Source: Deltaproteobacteria bacterium
GTDB lineage: Bacteria > Desulfobacterota > Desulfuromonadia > Desulfuromonadales > Geopsychrobacteraceae
Direction of reading: 5' to 3'
DNA length: 64,000 nucleotides
Assembly: GCA_024279255.1 (NCBI GenBank)
Contig: JAJRRT010000107.1
Span: forward strand, 179,281-243,280
In this document: piece after piece, positions 42,853 to 52,011 of the stretch
Numbering within the stretch: the first letter of the stretch is position 1
How the letters are laid out: each line of letters begins with the position of its first letter
Program-made: the position numbers and the translations under genes
The notes under the pieces: generated by a model
Told to the model about the DNA's origin: nothing
Seen by the model: the letters and a program-made list of their open reading frames with translations, nothing else
Databases searched by the model: none

Positions 42853-43368
42853 ATGTTTATTCAGAGAAAAATCGTTCTAGCTCTTACCGTGATCATGCTT
42901 TCAGCCACAACTTTTTCTTTTGCTACCGAGCAAAACCATCACGAAAAAGCAAGTCCAGGGCATGATATTCAAGTATCTCCTGACTTGAAAAATCTTCTTA
43001 ATCAGGAGATGACCGCTATCCAAAAAGGTATGATGGAACTGATACCAGCCATTGCAGCCGGAAACTGGGAAGTGGTTGAGAAAATCGGTAAGAAGATCAA
43101 GGCCAGCTTTATTATGAAGCAGAAACTGAGCAAGGCACAAAAAGAGGAGTTACATCGGGTCTTGCCATCGGATTTTATTGAGAAAGATCAATCATTTCAT
43201 AAGTCTGCGGGAATGCTGGCACATGCGGCAGAACAGAAAAATGCAGATGTCGTAAATTTCTATTTTTTCAAACTGAATGAAGCTTGTTTTTCATGCCATT
43301 CAAAATATGCAACGGAGCGTTTTCCAGGACTGGCCAAGACAATTGACAGGGACAACCATCACGATTAA
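42853..43368 (+). CDS. Cytochrome c'-like haem protein
   Basis: The 171-residue protein has a signal peptide (LALTVIMLSATTFSFAT) and helical body with a single C-terminal haem site, CFSCHSKYATERFPG, preceded by long helices (IAAGNWEVVEKIGKKIKASF). A single haem near the C-terminus in a four-helix pattern is the class II (c'-type) cytochrome layout. Such proteins can bind NO. It is 2 nt after the PAS gene and downstream of the nar genes, so nitrite/NO handling is plausible. The periplasm is the expected location. Confidence 0.82.
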   Translation: MFIQRKIVLALTVIMLSATTFSFATEQNHHEKASPGHDIQVSPDLKNLLNQEMTAIQKGMMELIPAIAAGNWEVVEKIGKKIKASFIMKQKLSKAQKEELHRVLPSDFIEKDQSFHKSAGMLAHAAEQKNADVVNFYFFKLNEACFSCHSKYATERFPGLAKTIDRDNHHD

Positions 43369-43547
43369 ACGGTCTCAGCGTCCGACACAAAAGGGCAGAG
43401 AAACAACGCTATAACAGCCAGTTCCATACAAAAAAACCTGCACCGTAGTAGAATAACTTCAGCAGGTAACGACTGACGCAAGTCTGCCTCTGTTGTCCTG
43501 AATATCGTCGGTTTTAAAACGGCAGATGCCGGGGAAGGAGATGGCTC

Positions 43548-43745
43548 ATGGGACAAAAATACGTTGATTGTCGAGAACTGTCAGGAGACATGCATTGCAA
43601 GGCAATCCTCGCTGCTGACTCCAAAAGCGAGCTGATGGAAGTCGTGATCAAGCACGCGATCAATGTTCACGGTCTTGCCAACACCACCGATTTCCGCAAA
43701 CAGATCAATGCCCGTGTCAGAGAAGGCAACCCACCGATCTTGTGA
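43548..43745 (+). CDS. DUF1059 small protein
   Basis: The 65-residue protein has the DUF1059 layout: YVDCRELSGDMHCKAILAADSKSELMEV and VVIKHAINVHG, with two cysteines. Function unknown. GGGGAAGGAG precedes the start. It is separated from the cytochrome c' gene by about 180 bp and followed by a hairpin. Confidence 0.85.
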   Translation: MGQKYVDCRELSGDMHCKAILAADSKSELMEVVIKHAINVHGLANTTDFRKQINARVREGNPPIL

Positions 43746-43765
43746 TCTGACATAATGAATTTTTT

Positions 43766-43791
43766 AGGGACACCTCTTGTGAGGTGTCCCT
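43766..43791. terminator. Hairpin between convergent genes
   Basis: AGGGACACCTC-TTGT-GAGGTGTCCCT is a perfect 11-bp stem between DUF1059 and the convergent MFS gene, with a T-rich tail on the plus strand. It likely stops both transcripts. Confidence 0.75.
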
Positions 43792-43794
43792 CTT

Positions 43795-45030
43795 TCATAC
43801 TCTTTTGGCAGACTCTACCACTGGCTTCGTAACCGGCTCGGATTGATCATCTATTTTCAGATGAATCAACGTTGCAAAAATGCTCAAGCCACAAGCCAAA
43901 ACCCACACAGAATCGTAAGACCCGGTGTGATCGAAGACCCATCCCCCCAGCCAGGCACCCAGAAATGCTCCGAGTTGATGACCGAGGAAAACCACGCCGA
44001 AGAGGGTACTGAGATAACGCGCACCAAACAGCTGCGCCACCAGCCCGCTGGTTAAAGGCACGGTACCGAGCCAGGTTGCACCCATGCAGATTGCGAAGGC
44101 GATAACCGTCACCTCACTTTTGGGTAACAAGATAAAACCGAGCAGGATCAGACTACGTAGAGCGTAAAGTAAGGAGAGTGCGCGTTTCCTACGGAAGAGT
44201 CCCCCCATATGCCCCCAGGTGTAGGTCCCGATAATGTTGGTCAATCCGATCAGAGTTAGAGCGGTTGCGCCCAGCTTGGGAGAAAAACCAAGGTCATTCA
44301 GGTATGCTGGCAGATGCACTGCAATGAATACAACATGGAAGCCACAGACAAAAAAACCCACCGTCAGCATTTTATAGCCACGGTGAGAAAGTGCCTCACG
44401 TAGCGCGGCAATTGGTGACCCAGCCACAGATTTGTTCGGCAATACGGCTGACGTCGTATTGCGATTACGGACCATTATTGCCAAGGGCGCCATCAGCAGG
44501 GCGAGAATGCCGAACAGAATCAAGGTCGTCTGCCAACCGTAGCTGCTGAGAAAACCCTGGCTGATCGGAATCATGATGAACTGACCAAAAGAACCGCCAG
44601 CACTGGCCAGCGCCAAAGCGACGTTGCGTTGTTTGTCGGTCACCAGACGGCTAACCGCTCCGAGCACGACAGCAAAGCCGCTTGCGCTCATCCCCAAGCC
44701 AACCAACAACCCGGCACCAAGGTTAAGAGCTAGCACGCCTTCGGCCTGGCTCATCAACAATAATCCGCTGATATAGAATAAACACCCCAGAGCAATCACT
44801 CGACCCGCGCCAAAACGGTCAGAGACCATACCAATAAGCGGCTGAGTAAACCCCCAGAGCAGGTTCTGATAGGCGATCGCCAGGGCAAAAACTTCACGAG
44901 AAATTCCCAGATCGACAGTTATCACCGGCAGGAACAGGCCGAAAGTCTGACGGATCCCCAACGCCAGACAGAGGATTGCCGCACCCGCCAAGGGTACCAG
45001 CAACCAGCAGTAGCGTCGTAGAAGCACCAT
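43795..45030 (-). CDS. MFS transporter
   Basis: The 411-residue permease has 12 spans with typical MFS loops (GMVSDRFGAGRVIALG between TM2 and TM3; GHMGGLFRRKRALSLLYALRS at the central loop). The first membrane segments (GAAILCLALGIRQTFGLFLPV) resemble the OFA or monocarboxylate-type branch. The substrate cannot be told. It is the second gene after the kinase; its start overlaps the kinase stop by 1 bp (TAATG), implying coupled expression. Confidence 0.88.
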   Translation of the reverse strand: MVLLRRYCWLLVPLAGAAILCLALGIRQTFGLFLPVITVDLGISREVFALAIAYQNLLWGFTQPLIGMVSDRFGAGRVIALGCLFYISGLLLMSQAEGVLALNLGAGLLVGLGMSASGFAVVLGAVSRLVTDKQRNVALALASAGGSFGQFIMIPISQGFLSSYGWQTTLILFGILALLMAPLAIMVRNRNTTSAVLPNKSVAGSPIAALREALSHRGYKMLTVGFFVCGFHVVFIAVHLPAYLNDLGFSPKLGATALTLIGLTNIIGTYTWGHMGGLFRRKRALSLLYALRSLILLGFILLPKSEVTVIAFAICMGATWLGTVPLTSGLVAQLFGARYLSTLFGVVFLGHQLGAFLGAWLGGWVFDHTGSYDSVWVLACGLSIFATLIHLKIDDQSEPVTKPVVESAKRV

Positions 45031-46913
45031 TAGCAGCGATTTTGCTCGGGATCAGCATTCCGTCGTAACTCGACGAACACCTCCGTCGCCAGCTCTTGTA
45101 ACCCGAGCGGTTTTCTCAAGAATTTTCCGACTCCGAGTCGCTGAGCCTCTTCAACATCATCCGTCTTGGCCTGCCCACTCACTATCAAGGCTTTTTGCCC
45201 AGGATGATAAGTCAATATCTGCCGATAAGTCTCCAATCCACCGATTCCCGGATCCATGATCATATCGAGCAACAGCAGGTCGACCTTACGCTGACCAAGC
45301 ATGGCCACCGCCGTCTCGCCACTTTCGGCCTCGAAAACTCGGTACCCCAGAGAACGCAGCATACTGCCAGCAACTTGACGTGGAGCAGCCTCATCATCGA
45401 TGACCATGATCGACTCTCCTGCCCCCTGAACCCGCGAAAGAGTTGCAAGCTTACCCGAAAATGAGTCGGTTTTCTGCGTACTTGCTGGCAGATAAACGTC
45501 AAAAACAGATCCAGAATGATTACTGAGCAGATCAAAATAACCGCCATGTCCGTGGACGATTGACCAACAGATAGCCAGCCCAAGACCTGTTCCACTGGTC
45601 CCTAAGGTTTTTTTAGAGAAGAAGGGCTCAAAAATTCGACTTAAAAATTCAGAATCGATTCCGCTACCATTATCACCAACTCGCAGCCGAACATAGTCCC
45701 CAGGTGGAATCATTTCATAGCCACTATAAGGTTCGTCCAAGATCTGTCGCGAGGTGTGAATATAAATCAGGCCTTGAGCCTCAGAGGCTTCCAGAGCATT
45801 GAGCACCAGGTTCATGATAACTTTGCGTAGATGATGTTTTTTCCCGCTAACTGCAGGCAGTGCGGGTTCCAGATCGGTGTCAAGTTGAATCGAAGAGTCT
45901 TTATGTTTAGCCTCAAATTCGGGGGATGACAAATACTCTTCAATAACTTGAGTGAGATCTACCTCTTCCTGACGTGCGGCGCTGCTGCGAGACAAAATCT
46001 GCATATCGCTGACAACATCAGCAATTCTGACAGCAGTTTCACGAATAACAACGAGGTTGTTCCGCTGCTTCTGCGTAAGATTTTTTTCCTGCAGCATCAG
46101 GTCGGGGTATCCGACAATCCCCGTTAACATGTTGTTCAAATCATGTGCAACTCCCCCAGCGAGCAAACCGATTGCTTCCATTTTTTTAGCTTGATGAAGT
46201 GATTCTCCCATTTCACGTAGAGATTCTTCGGACTTTAATTGTTGAAGGAGGTTCTGCTGGATGTCATTGTACTGTCGAGACAGAATCCGGGCCTGCCAGA
46301 TGTAAAACAGTAACAGAAAAAAAGCCAGGAGCCCCAAGCTGCTGCGTACCGTTGCCTTGCGAATATTTGCTTCTCGACTGACGGTATAACCGAGCAGAGC
46401 GACTATCTTGCCGTCAAAGTCATGCACCGGATAAGTAATATCGAGCGCACCCACTTCCATATACTCTTCATCCAGATAAACAATCTCAGCCGACGAGAGG
46501 ACTTCAAGGTCTTCCTCGTGCGCGGGTTTTCCAATTCTACTCGGTAGGCTGCTGGCAATATGGGTGTATTCGCCGCTCCCTGTCATTGCGATGACACTGA
46601 GTCTGACAATACGTGGGTCCTTGCGGACCAACTTGTCAATTCGCTGCTGGATCAGAGTGCTCTGTGGTTCCGAATTCCCATGCAGAATATCTGCAATCGC
46701 AACCTCCAGCACCCGGCAACGGCTCAGAGCTTCGTAACGAAATTTTTCTTCGTCCGCCTGCCGCATGTCCAATAGTGACCAAATGACAAAAATCAACATT
46801 GTGGTCAGAATACATAGTTGAAAAATTCTAAGCCTTAAATATTTGGGCCTTTTACCAAGCTGCTCTGCGACCAATGCAACCCTCCCCGGATTGAATATTA
46901 TAAGTCTCAACAA
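45030..46913 (-). CDS. Hybrid sensor histidine kinase with receiver domain
   Basis: The 627-residue protein has a first span near residues 35-48, a periplasmic sensor of about 140 residues (IVRLSVIAMTGSGEYTHIAS onward; dCache-like pattern), a second span (SSLGLLAFFLLLFYIW), and a coiled coil. HisKA has the phospho-His in GGVAHDLNNMLTGIVGYPDL. The HATPase has NLVLNALEA, DNGSGID and GTSGTGLGLAICWSIV. A receiver follows (VIDDEAAPRQVAGSMLRSLG, phospho-Asp in LLLLDMIMD). Signal and output partner are unknown. Coupled to the MFS gene, it may sense that transporter's substrate. Start position is uncertain. Confidence 0.9.
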   Translation of the reverse strand: MLRLIIFNPGRVALVAEQLGKRPKYLRLRIFQLCILTTMLIFVIWSLLDMRQADEEKFRYEALSRCRVLEVAIADILHGNSEPQSTLIQQRIDKLVRKDPRIVRLSVIAMTGSGEYTHIASSLPSRIGKPAHEEDLEVLSSAEIVYLDEEYMEVGALDITYPVHDFDGKIVALLGYTVSREANIRKATVRSSLGLLAFFLLLFYIWQARILSRQYNDIQQNLLQQLKSEESLREMGESLHQAKKMEAIGLLAGGVAHDLNNMLTGIVGYPDLMLQEKNLTQKQRNNLVVIRETAVRIADVVSDMQILSRSSAARQEEVDLTQVIEEYLSSPEFEAKHKDSSIQLDTDLEPALPAVSGKKHHLRKVIMNLVLNALEASEAQGLIYIHTSRQILDEPYSGYEMIPPGDYVRLRVGDNGSGIDSEFLSRIFEPFFSKKTLGTSGTGLGLAICWSIVHGHGGYFDLLSNHSGSVFDVYLPASTQKTDSFSGKLATLSRVQGAGESIMVIDDEAAPRQVAGSMLRSLGYRVFEAESGETAVAMLGQRKVDLLLLDMIMDPGIGGLETYRQILTYHPGQKALIVSGQAKTDDVEEAQRLGVGKFLRKPLGLQELATEVFVELRRNADPEQNRC

Positions 46914-46939
46914 TCAACACAAAACTCTCTGCGCTCCAG

Positions 46940-46966
46940 ATAGGAACAGATCAGATCTGTCCCTAT
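46940..46966. terminator. Stem-loop between radical SAM gene and kinase
   Basis: ATAGGAACAGAT and ATCTGTCCCTAT pair around CAG. It lies just after the stop of the 46975 radical SAM gene on the minus strand, but without a clear T run, so termination is only possible. Confidence 0.5.
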
Positions 46967-46974
46967 TTGTACCA

Positions 46975-48585
46975 CTACAACGTCTCGGTCTCGACAAAAA
47001 AGATCGCATGATTGGAAGTAAAAAATGGCGGCGTCCGGTTGACGATGGTGCGGATGGCCACAGACCCGAGCAGGCGCCGGTCAAGAAAGCGGCGCGCGGC
47101 ACCTCGGTCCCAGACGCCATCCGTGTTGAATTTACGGTAAAGGCTGAGGGGATTTTCAGCCGCAATCGGCTCTGCCGCTGTGATCCCGTACTGTCCAGGG
47201 TTATCGAGCAAACCTGAAGCACGGGGCAGGTTCATGATTGAAAGATTGAGAAATCCGATCTTTTTTGCATGGGTTTCGAGAAATTCCAGGGTCTGCTCGG
47301 CATCGTCTTCGGTTTCACCAGGGGTCCCCAGCATGATGTAGACAAAGCTGGCGATACCTGCAGCAGCAAGATTCTCAAGAATCTTTATGACTGAAGCGAG
47401 ACGCACCCCCTTGCCAAGCCGGTCGAGCACCCTCTGTGAACCACTCTCCAGCCCTAACTGCAACATGCGACAGCCGCTCTTTGCCAACTTAGCAACAAAA
47501 TCGACATCCTCCAGAATCGCCTCGAAACGAACAAAACCGAACCAGGTCAAATCTGCGAGTTCATCGCCACGCTCAGCCAGCACTTTTAACATGTTGACCG
47601 GAACCGCATTGTCGGTGAGTTGGATATGACTGATCGCATAATCATCAGCTATCTGACGCATCAGGTCAGGCAGTTCGGCTGGCCGGAGGGCCGTATAAGG
47701 ATGAACTGGCGATGCCGCTTCAGGGCAAAAAAGGCAGCGTTTCCAATAGCAACCGCGCGAAGTACTCAATGGCAAAACTGGCTGTGGTGAGAAGTAATCG
47801 GATAACCTGGCAAAGCTGAAATCGGAAGTAAAAGCGATCTGAGTGGCATCGGCCAGACAGTAAGTGTCCGCAGCCTCGCCTTTAGCCAGAGTGGTCAGGG
47901 CTGATTCTCCGGGACCAAATACCAGCCGATCAAAAGGGAATAAACGCAGGTCAAGTTTTTTCAAAGGTTCTTGCCAGGAGGTCACCAGACCACCGCCAGC
48001 GACAAGAAGGATATCGGGGAGTGCCCGCCTCAACAGACCGGCCAGTTCAAAAGCAGGGATCGCCTGATGGAGGTAATTGATCGAAATGGCAATAATGCGC
48101 GGGCGCATTGCAGCTATCTGTGACAACAGCTCGTTGCTAAAATAATCAGCGAACAGCGTACGGACTTCCCCTTCAGCGACGCGGGTGAGGTCCGACGGGG
48201 CAAAGGGGGAAAAACCTGTGTTCTGATAATCACCCAGGGTCAAACGCTCTTCACCGTCCACACTGTTCCATACTGCCAACAAACGATTGAGATAGCGTAC
48301 AGCCGTGTTGTAACGCGCAAAGTTCTGGCCCGCTAGCGGCGAGCGCAGCAATTTAAGCGAAGCGGCGCGATGTTTCAGGGCACGCTGCAGGTTGGTATCG
48401 ATCTCAGGCCCGACCTGGGAAGCCAATCTCTCACCATCAAGCAGATTGAGGTAAGCATCAAGGTTGGCATCGAGTGCCTCAACCTTCAAACCCTCTCCTC
48501 TCAGGTGGGCGAGCAACACCGCCAGAGCGAGCGGCGGTTCAGCGGGCTTGAGTGCTGGTGGCTGGATCAATAGTATATCGGTCAT
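46975..48585 (-). CDS. B12-binding radical SAM protein
   Basis: The track starts at 48648; ATG 48585 preceded by AAAGAGAT opens a clean Rossmann strand (DILLIQPPALKPAEPPLALAVLLAHLR), the N-terminal cobalamin-binding-type fold. The radical SAM cluster motif is STSRGCYWKRCLFCPEAA, with three cysteines in a C-x4-C-x2-C spacing in place of the standard Cx3Cx2C. The later LQLGLESGSQRVLDRLGKGV and IMLGTPGETEDDAEQT are radical SAM barrel motifs. 536 residues. Such proteins methylate or rearrange carbon skeletons; the substrate is unknown. No RiPP precursor or partner is evident. Confidence 0.88.
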   Translation of the reverse strand: MTDILLIQPPALKPAEPPLALAVLLAHLRGEGLKVEALDANLDAYLNLLDGERLASQVGPEIDTNLQRALKHRAASLKLLRSPLAGQNFARYNTAVRYLNRLLAVWNSVDGEERLTLGDYQNTGFSPFAPSDLTRVAEGEVRTLFADYFSNELLSQIAAMRPRIIAISINYLHQAIPAFELAGLLRRALPDILLVAGGGLVTSWQEPLKKLDLRLFPFDRLVFGPGESALTTLAKGEAADTYCLADATQIAFTSDFSFARLSDYFSPQPVLPLSTSRGCYWKRCLFCPEAASPVHPYTALRPAELPDLMRQIADDYAISHIQLTDNAVPVNMLKVLAERGDELADLTWFGFVRFEAILEDVDFVAKLAKSGCRMLQLGLESGSQRVLDRLGKGVRLASVIKILENLAAAGIASFVYIMLGTPGETEDDAEQTLEFLETHAKKIGFLNLSIMNLPRASGLLDNPGQYGITAAEPIAAENPLSLYRKFNTDGVWDRGAARRFLDRRLLGSVAIRTIVNRTPPFFTSNHAIFFVETETL

Positions 48586-48733
48586 CAGGATCTCTTTAAG
48601 AAGGCATTGCTGAAGAATAGACCAATTTCGGTTCCCAGGGCGAGACATGTTAAAAGCAATGATAGCTAAACTGTCAGCCCCAGATTATTTTGCAAGGACT
48701 TGACGGCAGTGAGGAAATGGCTTACTTTTTAAA

Positions 48734-48749
48734 TAGTAATTATTCTTAT
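48734..48749. promoter_or_regulatory. PerR-type box upstream of the Fur-family gene
   Basis: TAGTAATTATTCTTAT is the near-exact reverse complement of the site before the catalase gene (15 of 16 bases). It lies 19 bp upstream of the proposed start, implying autoregulation. Confidence 0.65.
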
Positions 48750-48767
48750 CTGCCAACAGGGAATCTC

Positions 48768-49217
48768 ATGCCCCATTCATTGAAAGATCAGCAGAGTGCA
48801 TTTCAGGAGGCCTGCCGAAAAGCGGGATTACGCCTGACTCCGCAACGGCTCGAAATTTTCAGTGTATTGGCCCGAGCCACCGACCACCCATCAGCAGAAA
48901 TGCTTTATCAACGTCTGGCGGCAAAGATGCCGACCCTCTCCCTCGATACTGTTTACCGGACCTTGAGCACCTTTGCCAATCATGGCCTGATCAACAAGGT
49001 CGAAACCGTCGAAAGTCAGGCCCACTTTGAAGTCGCCCAACCGTTACATCATCACCTAATCTGTCGCAAGTGCAAGGAGATCATCGATTTTCAATGGGAG
49101 TTCATCAATGACGCTAGTTTACCGAGCAGCGTTAAAGCCTGGGGTCAGGTAGAGCGGAAAAGCGTTGTCGCTTATGGGGTCTGCAATAAATGCCTGTTGA
49201 CCGGAAACCAGGAGTGA
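48768..49217 (+). CDS. perR: Fur-family regulator, PerR-like
   Basis: The track starts at 48690, but a PerR box overlaps that extra part, so ATG 48768 is more likely; the product is 149 residues. It has AGLRLTPQRLEIFSVLARATDHPSAEMLY, winged helix STFANHGLINKV, metal-site residues in HFEVAQPLHHHLICRKC, and a structural Zn site CRKC ... CNKC. Neighbouring catalase with a matching operator points to peroxide sensing rather than iron. The sequence does not itself prove PerR over Fur. Confidence 0.85.
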   Translation: MPHSLKDQQSAFQEACRKAGLRLTPQRLEIFSVLARATDHPSAEMLYQRLAAKMPTLSLDTVYRTLSTFANHGLINKVETVESQAHFEVAQPLHHHLICRKCKEIIDFQWEFINDASLPSSVKAWGQVERKSVVAYGVCNKCLLTGNQE

Positions 49218-49238
49218 GGGCTTTTTTTTGCCAATACT

Positions 49239-49262
49239 ATAAGAATTATTACTAGTTAGTAA
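49239..49262. promoter_or_regulatory. PerR-type operator before the catalase gene
   Basis: ATAAGAATTATTACTA (49239-49254) matches the regulator's own box, and an overlapping palindrome TTACTA-GT-TAGTAA (49249-49262) extends it. It lies about 105 bp before the catalase start. Confidence 0.65.
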
Positions 49263-49367
49263 AAACACCTATAACCAGAAAGTCTCGTAGTCGCATTGAG
49301 TTGCCTATGACTTAAACAGACTGAGCGAAGTTGAGGAGATCAACAAACGCCAACAGAAAAGGAGCAC

Positions 49368-50822
49368 ATGATGAAGAAAAAATTAACGACCAACTCAGGA
49401 GCACCAGTCGTCGACAACCAGAATGTCATGACAGCAGGACCACGTGGCCCACTTCTGATGCAGGACGTCTGGCTTCTCGAAAAGCTCGCCAGCTTCGACC
49501 GGGAAGTGATCCCCGAGCGACGCATGCATGCCAAAGGCTCCGGCGCCTTTGGAACTTTTACCGTCACACATGACATCACCAAGTACACTAAAGCTAAAAT
49601 ATTCTCTAAGGTCGGCAAGCAGACCGAACTCTTTGTGCGCTTTTCCACCGTTGCCGGTGAGCGTGGCGCGGCCGATGCCGAGCGGGATATCCGTGGTTTT
49701 GCGATGAAATTCTACACCGAAGAAGGCAACTGGGATCTGGTCGGCAACAACACCCCGGTCTTCTTTCTGAAAGATCCGCTGAAATTCCCCGATCTGAACC
49801 ATGCTGTCAAACGTGATCCACGCACCAACATGCGCAGCGCGAAAAACAACTGGGATTTCTGGACCCTGCTCCCCGAAGCCTTGCATCAGGTCACCATCAC
49901 CATGAGTGATCGAGGCATTCCCCTCTCCTACCGCCATATGAACGGCTACGGCAGTCACACCTTCAGTCTGCTCAACGCCAAGAACGAACGCTACTGGGTC
50001 AAGTTCCATTTCAAGACAGAACAGGGGATCAAGTACCTGACCGATGCCGAAGCGGAAGAGCTGGTCGGCAAGGATCGCGAGAGCCATCAGCGCGATCTCT
50101 ACGACAGCATCGAAGCGGGGGACTTCCCACGCTGGAAAATGCAGATCCAGGTCATTCCTGAGAAGGATGCCATCGATTTCCCCTTCAACCCCTTCGATCT
50201 CACCAAGGTCTGGCCACACAAAGATTACCCGATGATCGACGTCGGAACTCTAGAACTCAACCGCAACCCGGAAAACTATTTTGCCGATGTCGAGCAGGCA
50301 GCTTTCAATCCAACCAATATCGTTCCAGGGATCGGTTTCTCCCCCGATAAAATGTTACAGGGTCGCCTTTTCTCTTACGGTGATGCCCAACGGTATCGCC
50401 TCGGGGTCAACCATCAACAGATCCCTGTCAACAAACCGCGCTGCCCCTTCCACAGTTTTCACCGTGACGGCGCCATGCGGGTCGACGGCAACCACGGAGG
50501 AACTCCTGGCTACGAACCTAACAGTTATGGTCACTGGCAGGAACAACCCGACTTCTCTGAACCGCCATTGCAACTTGATGGCGAGGTTGCTCACTGGGAC
50601 CATCGCAAGGACGATGAGGATTATTACACGCAGGCGGGCGACCTGTTCCGCTTGATGTCCGCCGATGAGCAGCAACGACTTTTCGACAACACCGCAAGAG
50701 CCATGGGAGACGCACCCCATGAAATCAAGATCCGCCATGCCAGCAACTGCCTGAACGCAGATGCAGCCTACGGAGAGGGCGTGGCGGCAGCCATGGATAT
50801 ACCTCCGAACGAACTGGAATAA
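49368..50822 (+). CDS. katA: Monofunctional haem catalase
   Basis: The 484-residue enzyme dismutates H2O2 in the cytoplasm. Catalytic His is in [14 protein letters not shown], with the Asn in GNNTPVFF and the proximal haem Tyr in [14 protein letters not shown]. Length fits small-subunit clade-3 catalases. The start is ATGATG after AAAGGAG. It is downstream of the PerR-like regulator and shares its operator. Confidence 0.96.
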   Translation: MMKKKLTTNSGAPVVDNQNVMTAGPRGPLLMQDVWLLEKLASFDREVIPERRMHAKGSGAFGTFTVTHDITKYTKAKIFSKVGKQTELFVRFSTVAGERGAADAERDIRGFAMKFYTEEGNWDLVGNNTPVFFLKDPLKFPDLNHAVKRDPRTNMRSAKNNWDFWTLLPEALHQVTITMSDRGIPLSYRHMNGYGSHTFSLLNAKNERYWVKFHFKTEQGIKYLTDAEAEELVGKDRESHQRDLYDSIEAGDFPRWKMQIQVIPEKDAIDFPFNPFDLTKVWPHKDYPMIDVGTLELNRNPENYFADVEQAAFNPTNIVPGIGFSPDKMLQGRLFSYGDAQRYRLGVNHQQIPVNKPRCPFHSFHRDGAMRVDGNHGGTPGYEPNSYGHWQEQPDFSEPPLQLDGEVAHWDHRKDDEDYYTQAGDLFRLMSADEQQRLFDNTARAMGDAPHEIKIRHASNCLNADAAYGEGVAAAMDIPPNELE

Positions 50823-50855
50823 ATTCAGTAAACATACAGCCGATGGACTTGCGTC

Positions 50856-50899
50856 ATAAAGCACGGTCACTCAGTAAATGAGTTCCCCGTGTTTTATGG
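50856..50899. other. Large stem-loop in the 50823-51160 gap
   Basis: CATAAAGCACGG pairs with CCGTGTTTTATG (one G-T pair), enclosing a second smaller stem ACTC ... GAGT. It may end the catalase transcript. The rest of the gap to 51160 shows only AT-rich sequence and no gene. Confidence 0.5.
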
Positions 50900-51160
50900 C
50901 TCAGCTGTCCAGAACACCTGAACGGATCAACCCGTATCGACACAGGACACTCGCCACCCGCGTTCACAGAACTTAACTCACAGCAAACGAGAACCAGACC
51001 GGTGGCATACATACAACAAAACGCTAATCATTTATCTACGGAAGTCTTGACAACCAGATATTGAAAATCTAATAGTGTTGTTGACTCTTATACAGGGAAA
51101 CCCCGCGAATAATCAGTGTCAGATGTCCTCGTTTCAGTTGCAGTCAATAAAGGAAAAAAG

Positions 51161-51397
51161 ATGGACAGTCTTGGTCTTGGCCTGAAAACATGGCTGGGCA
51201 ATAAAAGCGATGATTTTGCCAGAATCATGATAAATGCGCTAACAGTAGAATGTCCTTCCGGTGGAAATCCTGAATGCTGTCAACTCTTTGAAATCCGAAA
51301 GTTATCGCACCGGGAAAAGAATATCTGGATTGAGTCATTAAGCGATGAAGAGATTAGGGATCTGTATACTGTCCACTTCGACTGCCTGGTGAAGTAG
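51161..51397 (+). CDS. Small cysteine-containing protein, unknown function
   Basis: The track starts at a GTG (51116), but AAAGGA precedes ATG 51161, which gives 78 residues. The N-terminal half is helical (WLGNKSDDFARIMINAL). The middle is ECPSGGNPECCQLFEIRKLSHREKNIW with four cysteines, then LSDEEIRDLYTVHFDC. It resembles small proteins with a C..GN..CQLF.IR.L pattern found in related deltaproteobacteria. Metal or Fe-S binding is possible but not shown. It is monocistronic or leads into the SseB-like gene 84 nt on. Confidence 0.65.
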   Translation: MDSLGLGLKTWLGNKSDDFARIMINALTVECPSGGNPECCQLFEIRKLSHREKNIWIESLSDEEIRDLYTVHFDCLVK

Positions 51398-51481
51398 AGA
51401 ACAGAGCGGCGACTCATGACAAAGCATCGCCCAATCTGTTAAGGTAGCGACCTTTAACTTAATCCGAACTTAAAACTCAAA

Positions 51482-51901
51482 ATGTATAGGCAATTCTCCA
51501 TGACTGAACTCGATAAAGCGCACGCAGCCTTAAAAACCAATCCTGAAGACCCCAACGTCAAAATGACCTTCTACAGCCTGTTTCTAAATACAATCTTCTT
51601 CGTCCCGATCAAGAAAATGAGCGCTGTGGAAAAAAAAGGGGAGAAGGTGGTCGAGTTACCTCTGATTATCGAAAATGACGGGAACGACTTTCTTGTCTTT
51701 TTTGATGAGCAGAAGCGTCTGAACGATTGGGCCGAGAAGCATGTTCCCTGTGCACAGATGCCGGGATTTGCACTCGTAGAGATCTCATCTCCCGAAATTT
51801 ACTGGGCCATGAACGTTGGGACCGAGCATGATAAGCAATTCGGCCCGGATGAAATTTCCTGGCTCAAGGGCGTGCTTGCGATGACAAAGGGCGGGGCTTA
51901 A
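51482..51901 (+). CDS. SseB-family domain protein
   Basis: The 139-residue protein follows the SseB N-terminal domain: ALKTNPEDPNVKMTFYSLFLNT, then FFVPIK, FLVFFDEQKRLNDWAE, then a C-terminal part with GPDEISWLKG. The family is small and cytoplasmic; function is unclear. The true start may be ATG 51500. It is followed by a perfect terminator. Confidence 0.8.
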   Translation: MYRQFSMTELDKAHAALKTNPEDPNVKMTFYSLFLNTIFFVPIKKMSAVEKKGEKVVELPLIIENDGNDFLVFFDEQKRLNDWAEKHVPCAQMPGFALVEISSPEIYWAMNVGTEHDKQFGPDEISWLKGVLAMTKGGA

Positions 51902-51930
51902 AAAGCCTCCTCTTCAGAGAATAAAGAACT

Positions 51931-51966
51931 AAAGGCCAAGCTTGCACAATTGCAAGCTTGGCCTTT
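51931..51966. terminator. Bidirectional terminator between convergent genes
   Basis: AAAGGCCAAGCTTGCA-CAAT-TGCAAGCTTGGCCTTT is a perfect 16-bp stem flanked by A/T runs. It ends the SseB-like gene on the plus strand and the SelW-like gene on the minus strand. Confidence 0.92.
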
Positions 51967-52011
51967 AGTTCAATCAGAACTGCTGTCAATGTTAAACCAG
52001 AAAAATTCAGC

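Noticed and set aside
46843-47217. 124-aa plus-strand ORF
   Set aside because: Spans the kinase/radical SAM junction antisense; no support.
49395-50219. 274-aa minus-strand ORF
   Set aside because: Shadow of the catalase gene.
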